Shown here in pieces: positions 6,191 to 10,876 of a stretch of 10,876 bases of DNA (its first letter is position 1; the number at the start of each line of letters is the position of its first letter). The translations under genes were made by a program, and so were the position numbers. The notes under the pieces were generated by a model. The model made no database searches, had not been told where the DNA came from, and was given only the letters and a program-made list of their open reading frames with translations. Origin of the DNA: Armatimonadota bacterium. GTDB lineage: Bacteria > Cloacimonadota > Cloacimonadia > Cloacimonadales > TCS61. The DNA is taken from the NCBI GenBank assembly GCA_030612605.1, contig JAUWNO010000037.1, positions 1-10,876 of the forward strand. The letters run 5' to 3'.

Positions 6191-6206
6191 TATAAAAGAG
6201 GAAATT

Positions 6207-7412
6207 ATGAAACTTTCAGAACGAGCCATAAATATTCAAGCTTCACCCATCAGGAAACTGATGCCTTTTGCAAATAATGCAAAAAAACGAGGAATAAAGA
6301 TTTATCATCTGAATATCGGGCAGCCGGATATCGAAACACCAAAAGAGATGCTGGATGTTTATGCAAATTATCATGACAAAGTTTTAGCTTATGGTCCTTC
6401 GCAGGGACTCGATATTTATCGTGAAAATCTTGTGAATTATTATGGTAAACATAACATCACGATCGATGTTGACGATATTATCGTAACAACTGCCGGCTCT
6501 GAAGCTATAATTTTTGCTATGCTCGCCACCTGCAATCAGGGAGATGAAATTATCACTCCGGAACCGTTTTATACAAACTATAATGGCTTTGCTTCAATGA
6601 CAGGAGTGAAAATAGTACCTTTAACCACTCAGGTTGAAAATGGATTTTGCCTGCCAAGCGATAATGAAATCAGATCTCTTATTTCTGCCAAAACCAAAGC
6701 TATTATGTTGTGCAATCCGGGGAATCCTACAGGTACTGTTTATCCGAAGAAAGATATTGAAAGAGCAGCAAAAATAGCCAAAGAAAATAATCTCTTCATA
6801 ATATCCGATGAAGTATATCGTGAATTTGTGTATGATGGTCTTACTCATACAAGTATTCTGGATATAGCCGGAATGGAAGAACTCGCAATTATGGTGGACA
6901 GCATTTCCAAAAGATACAGTGCTTGCGGTGCTCGCATTGGCTGCTTGATTTCAAGAAATAAACAATTAATAGCTTCTGTTTTGAAATTTGCTCAAGCTCG
7001 TTTATGTCCGCCCACGATTGACCAGCTTGCTGCTAATGCCTGCATCGATATTGAAATACAATATTTTGTGGAAATCCTGAGGGAATATGATAAGCGGAGA
7101 AATATCGTTTTTGATGAACTGCAAAAAATTGAAGGAATTGTGTGCATTAAACCTCAAGGAGCTTTTTACATTATTGCCAAGCTGCCCATTGATGATGCGG
7201 AAGATTTTGCCAGGTGGCTTCTGGAAGAATTCTCGGTTAATAATGAAACTGTGATGTTTGCACCTGCCCAGGGATTTTATGCCACATCCGGAATTGGAAA
7301 AAATGAGATAAGAATAGCTTATGTTCTCAATGAAAATGATCTTAAAACTGCAATGGATATTTTAAGGAAAGGGTTGGAAGAATATAGAAAGAAATTGAAA
7401 ATTGAAAATTGA
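6207..7412 (+). CDS. PLP-dependent class I/II aminotransferase
   Basis: A 401-residue fold-type I aminotransferase of the aspartate aminotransferase kind. Visible marks are NIGQPDI (36-42), AYGPSQGL (61-68), TAGSEAI (95-101), NPGNPTG (170-176), SDEVYREFVYDG (200-211), the PLP lysine K235 in DSISKRYSACGARIG, and RIAY near the C-terminus for the substrate carboxylate. It should be a cytosolic amino-acid:2-oxo-acid transaminase; whether aspartate, aromatic or another amino acid is used cannot be told, so I give no symbol. ATG 6207 follows AAGAGGA. The last residues (KLKIEN) and the TGA are encoded by the 7-bp repeat at 7394-7421, so the original stop was probably elsewhere and the tail is repeat-derived. 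It stands alone among repeat spacers. Confidence 0.95.
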   Translation: MKLSERAINIQASPIRKLMPFANNAKKRGIKIYHLNIGQPDIETPKEMLDVYANYHDKVLAYGPSQGLDIYRENLVNYYGKHNITIDVDDIIVTTAGSEAIIFAMLATCNQGDEIITPEPFYTNYNGFASMTGVKIVPLTTQVENGFCLPSDNEIRSLISAKTKAIMLCNPGNPTGTVYPKKDIERAAKIAKENNLFIISDEVYREFVYDGLTHTSILDIAGMEELAIMVDSISKRYSACGARIGCLISRNKQLIASVLKFAQARLCPPTIDQLAANACIDIEIQYFVEILREYDKRRNIVFDELQKIEGIVCIKPQGAFYIIAKLPIDDAEDFARWLLEEFSVNNETVMFAPAQGFYATSGIGKNEIRIAYVLNENDLKTAMDILRKGLEEYRKKLKIEN

Positions 7413-7421
7413 AAATTGAAA
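7394..7421. repeat. 7-bp tandem repeat ATTGAAA, 4 units
   Basis: Four exact ATTGAAA units; the stop codon of the aminotransferase (7410-7412) lies inside. Because seven is not a multiple of three, the array presents TGA to every forward frame within 21 bases. It is the reverse-complement family of the array at 1580-1607. Confidence 0.85.
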
Positions 7422-7457
7422 ATTAACCTGTCATTCCCGTGAAAGATTGTTCAAAAA

Positions 7458-8333
7458 ATGAGAGTATTTAATAATAAAATTTCCTGTAATTCTTTAGAAA
7501 ATACTTTCCCGTTAGAATATCTTGAAACAATGAAATTAATGAATTATAGTGAGCCAACAATTAAAAGTTACAAGCGACATTTTAATAGGTTTTTAAGATA
7601 TTATCAGGAAGTGAAACCAGAAAATATTACAAAAGAACAGATCCGTGAATTCTTACTTTACCTGGTGAATGAAAAGAAATATTCTGTTTCAGCTCAGAAT
7701 CAGGCAATCAATTCAATCAAATTTTATTATAAGGAAGTGCTGAAAAGAAAAATCGATGATTACTATTTACCAAGACCGAAGCGAGAAAAGAAACTTCCGC
7801 AAGTTTTAAATGAAATGGAAGTCAGCAAGATTCTAAAATGTATCGATAATTTAAGAGATCGATGTATGATCTTTCTGATCTACTCGGCAGGATTAACTCC
7901 GAGTGAAATAATGTATCTGAAATCTGAAAATATCGATTCCGAAAATATGAAAATTTTTATCAGTAGTGTTAAAGGTAATAAGGATAGATCAGTAGTTCTA
8001 TCTCCAAAAGTATTGAATCTATTAAGAGAATATTATAAGATATATCATCCTTTTGAGTGGCTATTTGAGATGAGGAAAGGTGTGCAATATTCTAAACGGA
8101 ATCTGCAGAAAGCATTTCAAATTGCCGTAAAGAAAAGCGGAATTTCCAAACCGGCAAATCTAACTATTCTAAAAAATTCTTTTGCCGTTCACCTGATAGA
8201 AAAAGGTGTGGATATTCGATATATTCAGCAAATGCTCGGACATAAAAACAGCAAAACTACCATGAAATATCTGAAAGTAAGCAAACGAGATTTGAATTCG
8301 ATAACAAGTCCGCTGGATAATTTGGATGTGTAA
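7458..8333 (+). CDS. Tyrosine recombinase homologue lacking catalytic residues
   Basis: A 291-residue XerC/D-type protein with the SAM-like DNA-binding domain (about 16-100, with YSEPTIKSYKRHFNRFLRYY) and the catalytic-fold domain (about 112-290). Against the six active-site positions of XerD, Arg I is Thr147 (AGLTPSE), Lys172 is kept (VKGNKDR), the HxxR box is T236-I-L-K239, and His262 (LGHKNSKTT) and the nucleophile Tyr271 (KYLKVS) are kept nine residues apart. Three of six are lost, so strand cleavage is unlikely, yet the reading frame is open to its normal SPLDNLDV end. It is collinear with the intact recombinase downstream and may act as an inactive partner that binds DNA or pairs with it. 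No Shine-Dalgarno is seen before ATG 7458; a half dRS3-like repeat lies there. Confidence 0.9.
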   Translation: MRVFNNKISCNSLENTFPLEYLETMKLMNYSEPTIKSYKRHFNRFLRYYQEVKPENITKEQIREFLLYLVNEKKYSVSAQNQAINSIKFYYKEVLKRKIDDYYLPRPKREKKLPQVLNEMEVSKILKCIDNLRDRCMIFLIYSAGLTPSEIMYLKSENIDSENMKIFISSVKGNKDRSVVLSPKVLNLLREYYKIYHPFEWLFEMRKGVQYSKRNLQKAFQIAVKKSGISKPANLTILKNSFAVHLIEKGVDIRYIQQMLGHKNSKTTMKYLKVSKRDLNSITSPLDNLDV

Positions 8334-8336
8334 AAC

Positions 8337-8420
8337 AGGATAAAGGATAAAGGATGAAGGATAAAGGATAAAGGATAAAGTATAAAGTATAAAGGATAAA
8401 GGATGAAGGATAAAGGATAA
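8337..8420. repeat. 7-bp tandem repeat AGGATAA, 12 units
   Basis: Twelve units in unbroken register, nine or so of them close to AGGATAA and the rest AGGATGA or AGTATAA. The array fills the space between the stop of the degenerate recombinase and the ribosome site (GGAGGG, 8430-8435) of the intact one. Each unit carries TAA or TGA, so all forward frames are closed. Confidence 0.9.
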
Positions 8421-8444
8421 AGGGAAGAAGGAGGGAAATGATAG

Positions 8445-9524
8445 ATGAAAGAAATAAAAACAAAAAATTACTGTTTAACTCCAATTTCTAAGAACAGATA
8501 CAAAATCGAAGTTTTTTCTTTTCGATTTCAGAAAATTCATGCTGTGAAAATTCGAGGATGTTATTTTAGCGGACCTCAGAAAAGTTGGGTAATGCCGCAA
8601 GACAAAATGTGTTTAGATCAATTTGTAGCGTTATTTTTCGTCAAGCCCAAAAAGGAAAATAAAGAAGAAATCTCCAAACATTCTTATGATAAAGCATTGA
8701 AAGATTTTATCGATCAGCTTACTTTGAAAAGATATAGTGAAAACACGATCAGAGCTTATAAAGAGCAAATTATAAATTTCTTTAAATATTTCAAAACAAT
8801 AAATCCACAAGATTTAACCGATGAAAATATTAAAGAATATATGCTTCAATTGATCAAGAAAAAGAACATTTCGCTATCATATCAAAAGATTGTAATTTGT
8901 GCGATAAAATACTTTTTTGAGAAAGTATTACGCAGAGAAACAAAATCTTACTATTTTGAAATACCGAAATCAAAAGAAAGGAAATTACCGGTTGTTTTGA
9001 GTAAAGAAGAAGTTAAGAAAATACTCAGTTGTACACCTAATCTGAAACATAAAGCCATTTTATCAACGGTTTATTCGGCAGGTTTGAGATTAAGTGAAGT
9101 GGTGAATCTGAAAATTGCCGACATCGATGGAGAAAGAAAGCTGATCTATATTCGTGGCGGAAAAGGGAAAAAAGATAGAACGACTATTTTAGCAAAGGAA
9201 TTAATTGTCCTGTTGAGAAAATATTTTAGAGAATATAAGCCAAAATTATGGTTGTTTGAAGGTTTGGATAGTGAGCAATATAGTAAAAGAAGTGTACAGG
9301 AGATTTTTTATTCTTCGCTCAGAAAATCAAATATTGACAAAAATGCTTCAATTCATACGTTGCGTCACAGTTTCGCTACTCATTTATTAGAGGGAGGTGA
9401 GGATTTGAGATTTATACAGAAGATTTTAGGGCATGCGAATATGAAAACAACCGAAATATACACTCATATTACTAATGTAAGATTAAAAAAAATTGAAAAT
9501 CCGCTGGATAGTTTGAAATTTTAA
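8445..9524 (+). CDS. Active-type tyrosine recombinase with extra N-terminal domain
   Basis: A 359-residue site-specific recombinase with all six catalytic positions: R215 (SAGLRLSEV), K240 (GGKGKKDR), H304 and R307 (HTLRHSFATHL), H330 (LGHANMKTT) and nucleophile Y339 (IYTH). The SAM-like core-binding domain is at about 82-165. Residues 1-75 form an extra domain (RYKIEVFSFRFQKI…KSWVMPQDKMCLDQFVALF) whose 'short strand, KxW, FP/MP, L..F' plan recalls the HARP-like N-termini of some FCB integrases; that is inference. GGAGGG lies nine bases before ATG 8445. It follows its degenerate paralogue on the same strand and a large inverted repeat starts 11 bases after its stop. It could act in DNA integration, inversion or excision; no element ends are recognised. 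Confidence 0.93.
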   Translation: MKEIKTKNYCLTPISKNRYKIEVFSFRFQKIHAVKIRGCYFSGPQKSWVMPQDKMCLDQFVALFFVKPKKENKEEISKHSYDKALKDFIDQLTLKRYSENTIRAYKEQIINFFKYFKTINPQDLTDENIKEYMLQLIKKKNISLSYQKIVICAIKYFFEKVLRRETKSYYFEIPKSKERKLPVVLSKEEVKKILSCTPNLKHKAILSTVYSAGLRLSEVVNLKIADIDGERKLIYIRGGKGKKDRTTILAKELIVLLRKYFREYKPKLWLFEGLDSEQYSKRSVQEIFYSSLRKSNIDKNASIHTLRHSFATHLLEGGEDLRFIQKILGHANMKTTEIYTHITNVRLKKIENPLDSLKF

Positions 9525-9532
9525 GATGAAAA

Positions 9533-9581
9533 AGAATAGTTGTGTGATAAATAATGTTTGTATTTATCACACAACTATTTT
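9533..9581 (+). terminator. Very strong hairpin after the recombinase: terminator or recombination site
   Basis: Arms 9535-9553 and 9561-9579 are a perfect 19-bp inverted repeat (left arm aatagttgtgtgataaata) around a 7-nt centre ATGTTTG; a G·T and an A-T pair extend it to 9533/9581. The right arm ends in a T-rich stretch, so it can end transcription of the recombinase genes. Two arms around a 6-8 nt centre is also the plan of tyrosine-recombinase core sites. Confidence 0.75.
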
Positions 9582-9628
9582 ATTGTAACTATAAGTTAGT
9601 TATCCACAATAAAATAGTGGGCGTGGAT
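9574..9628. repeat. Second, overlapping set of inverted repeats with a DnaA-box 9-mer
   Basis: ACTATTTTATTGT (9574-9586) pairs perfectly with ACAATAAAATAGT (9606-9618) around 19 bases that hold a small inner dyad TAACTA/TAGTTA (9586-9591/9597-9602). Its left arm shares 9574-9579 with the right arm of the first hairpin, so the two structures exclude each other. ATCCAC (9602-9607) and GTGGAT (9623-9628) form a third option. TTATCCACA, an exact DnaA-box consensus, covers 9600-9608. Confidence 0.65.
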
Positions 9629-9810
9629 ATAGATGTTACAAGCAACTTAAATGTGAGAAAAAGAGTTGAGCGAACAGTAACAAAAAAGGAAATTGTAAAA
9701 TGAAACTAATTTATTGTTAGAAACAAATCAAAAATTTCGATAATCAAAACAGTCAGGTTTATTCTCTGACTTAAAACCGATAAAAAAAGCCTAAAATGGA
9801 GGTAAAAAAA

Positions 9811-10876
9811 ATGAAAAAAGCAAAAATCTTATTAGTTATGCTAATAATAGTATCGCTTTTCTACTTCTATTGCAGTAAAGAAAGCACAGGACCTGATAAT
9901 ACACGACCAGATAATTCAAAACCAGGAATACCCTCAAATCCATTCCCTGCAGATAATGCTAATTCAGTATCAATTTATGCAGATTTATCTTGGGATTGTA
10001 TCGATCCTGACGGTGACCCTCTAACTTATGATGTCTATTTTGGCACATCTTCGAATCCACCCCTTGTTAATACCGGACAAAGTGAAACAAGTTATGATCC
10101 TGGTGTATTATATTATGAAACTATGTATTACTGGAAAGTTGTAGCTAATGATGTCCACTCTGATTCTACTACTGGTGATATTTGGGAATTTGAAACTGTT
10201 ATTCCACCAACACCTATTGAATGGTGTAATGTGCCGGCAGGTAATTATATTTATGGACAATTTAATGTAACACGAAATATACCTTATGACTACGAGATAA
10301 TGAAATATGTAGTTACAAACCAGCAGTATGTAGAATATCTTGAAGAAGTTTATGCAGCAGGTAATATTTGGATAGAATATGGTGATGTAGTTGGATATTA
10401 CGAAGGGGATAACAATTATCCTGCTGGAAATTATGATTTCTACGATCTGGGAACACCATCATCATTCAATTACGCAAGAATTTCCTGGAATGGAAGTTCA
10501 TTTGTCATTAATGTCCCTTCTGGATATAATACTGGAAATTTTAACAACCATCCAGTAGTGTGTGTAACCTGGTTTGGTAGCTGGGCATTTGCGGAATATT
10601 ACGGTTTAAATTTACCAACAGAACAGGAATGGGAAAAAGCAGCTCGTGGAAATACTGGATATTATTATCCATGGGGAAACAGCATTGACGGGAGCAGAGC
10701 GAACTATCAGGATAGCGGAGACCCGTTTGATAGCGGGACCACACCAGTAGGCTATTACAATGGAGAAAACCATAATGGTTTCCAAACAACGGACAGCCCC
10801 TCTCCTTATGGAGTTTACGATATGGCTGGCAATGTATGGGAATGGACTGATAGCTGGTGGAGTGTTTGTAACTACA
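9811..10876 (+). CDS. Lipoprotein-like surface protein with Fn3-like and SUMF1/FGE-type domains, 3' end missing
   Basis: 355 residues are visible and the frame is still open at the window edge. ATG 9811 follows TGGAGGT (9797-9803); the in-frame ATG at 9796 overlaps it. The N-terminus (KKAKILLVM…SLFYFYCSKES) looks like a signal peptide ending at C21, though the lipobox is weak. Residues about 38-128 are an Fn3-like domain (LSWDCIDPDGDPLTYDVYFG, YYWKVVANDV). From about 137 comes a formylglycine-generating-enzyme-type fold: VPAGNYIYG, VVTNQQYVEYL, HPVVCVTWFGSWAFAEYYG, LPTEQEWEKAARG, YPWGN and SPYGVYDMAGNVWEWTD. The paired cysteines needed for true FGE activity would lie beyond the window, so this may be only a C-type-lectin-like binding fold, as in many surface proteins of these bacteria. 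Confidence 0.9.
   Translation, partial: MKKAKILLVMLIIVSLFYFYCSKESTGPDNTRPDNSKPGIPSNPFPADNANSVSIYADLSWDCIDPDGDPLTYDVYFGTSSNPPLVNTGQSETSYDPGVLYYETMYYWKVVANDVHSDSTTGDIWEFETVIPPTPIEWCNVPAGNYIYGQFNVTRNIPYDYEIMKYVVTNQQYVEYLEEVYAAGNIWIEYGDVVGYYEGDNNYPAGNYDFYDLGTPSSFNYARISWNGSSFVINVPSGYNTGNFNNHPVVCVTWFGSWAFAEYYGLNLPTEQEWEKAARGNTGYYYPWGNSIDGSRANYQDSGDPFDSGTTPVGYYNGENHNGFQTTDSPSPYGVYDMAGNVWEWTDSWWSVCNY

Larger units (their letters stand above)
5793..6206. other. 414-bp spacer made of repeats
   Basis: No gene is supported here. In order the spacer holds a TTTGTCATTCC duplication (5813-5823 and 5830-5840), the GAAA-capped hairpin (5836-5855), an 11-bp hairpin (5899-5924), a group of four AACCATT…AAGGTTT motifs (5934-6046), three copies of an ATCAGTTT motif (6089-6152), and an inverted CGAAA-type repeat (6158-6190). 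The aminotransferase ribosome site AAGAGGA (6196-6202) ends it. Confidence 0.75.

Noticed and set aside
8257..8484. A 75-residue minus-strand ORF rich in ILYPLSF repeats
   Set aside because: It is the reverse reading of the AGGATAA array and the recombinase ends.
9535..9618. An integron attC site
   Set aside because: The conserved RYYYAAC and GTTRRRY ends and the unpaired bases typical of attC are not found.
9700..9720. A six-codon mini-ORF (MKLIYC) with AAGGA before it, as a leader peptide
   Set aside because: It is too short, has no run of one amino acid, and is not followed by a clear attenuator.
9811..10876. A diversity-generating retroelement target, since FGE/C-type-lectin folds are known targets
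   Set aside because: No reverse transcriptase or template repeat is present, and the C-terminus where a variable region would lie is outside the window.

Overview
This is an AT-rich stretch from a Gram-negative bacterium: lpxB (lipid A synthesis) requires an LPS-type outer membrane. Several features point to the FCB side of the tree, perhaps Candidatus Cloacimonadota or a relative. These are secreted proteins with SprA-like strap motifs and Fn3-like/formylglycine-enzyme surface lipoproteins, tandem tyrosine recombinases, and intergenic spaces packed with short repeats. The placement is inference from gene content and style; no rRNA or other marker is present.

Layout. Positions 1-1326 are on the minus strand: a PspC-domain membrane protein (910-1326), a ribbon-helix-helix antitoxin-like protein of the DUF6364 type (575-811), a doubtful ORF running through hairpin repeats (303-578), and the start of a secreted protein cut by the window edge (1-302). 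After a repeat-filled divergent spacer (1327-1655), everything is on the plus strand. A YjbQ-family protein and a DUF401 membrane protein form a back-to-back pair (1656-3233). A second operon (3342-5792) holds a cysteine-rich unknown protein, lpxB and a DUF374 lysophospholipid-acyltransferase-like protein, all with overlapping stops and starts. A short coupled reading frame (5789-5887) then runs into a repeat hairpin and may be the stump of a lost gene. A 414-bp spacer full of hairpins and small repeats leads to a class I aminotransferase (6207-7412).

The most unusual part is 7458-9628. Two full-length, collinear tyrosine recombinases lie in tandem. The first has lost three of the six canonical catalytic residues (Arg I to Thr147, and the HxxR box to T236xxK239). 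The second keeps all six and carries an extra N-terminal domain of about 75 residues. A 12-copy 7-bp tandem repeat separates them. Eleven bases after the second stop codon begins a perfect inverted repeat with 19-bp arms and a 7-nt centre. It overlaps a second, mutually exclusive inverted repeat that ends in an exact DnaA-box 9-mer. This could be a strong terminator, a recombinase target, or both. The window closes inside a lipoprotein-like gene with an Fn3-like domain and a SUMF1/formylglycine-generating-enzyme-type domain (9811 onward).

Three separate spacers carry tandem repeats with an exact 7-bp period (1580-1607, 7394-7421, 8337-8420). In two of them the unit puts stop codons in every forward frame, and one forms the end of the aminotransferase gene. 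I see no rRNA, tRNA, CRISPR array, reverse transcriptase or transposase.
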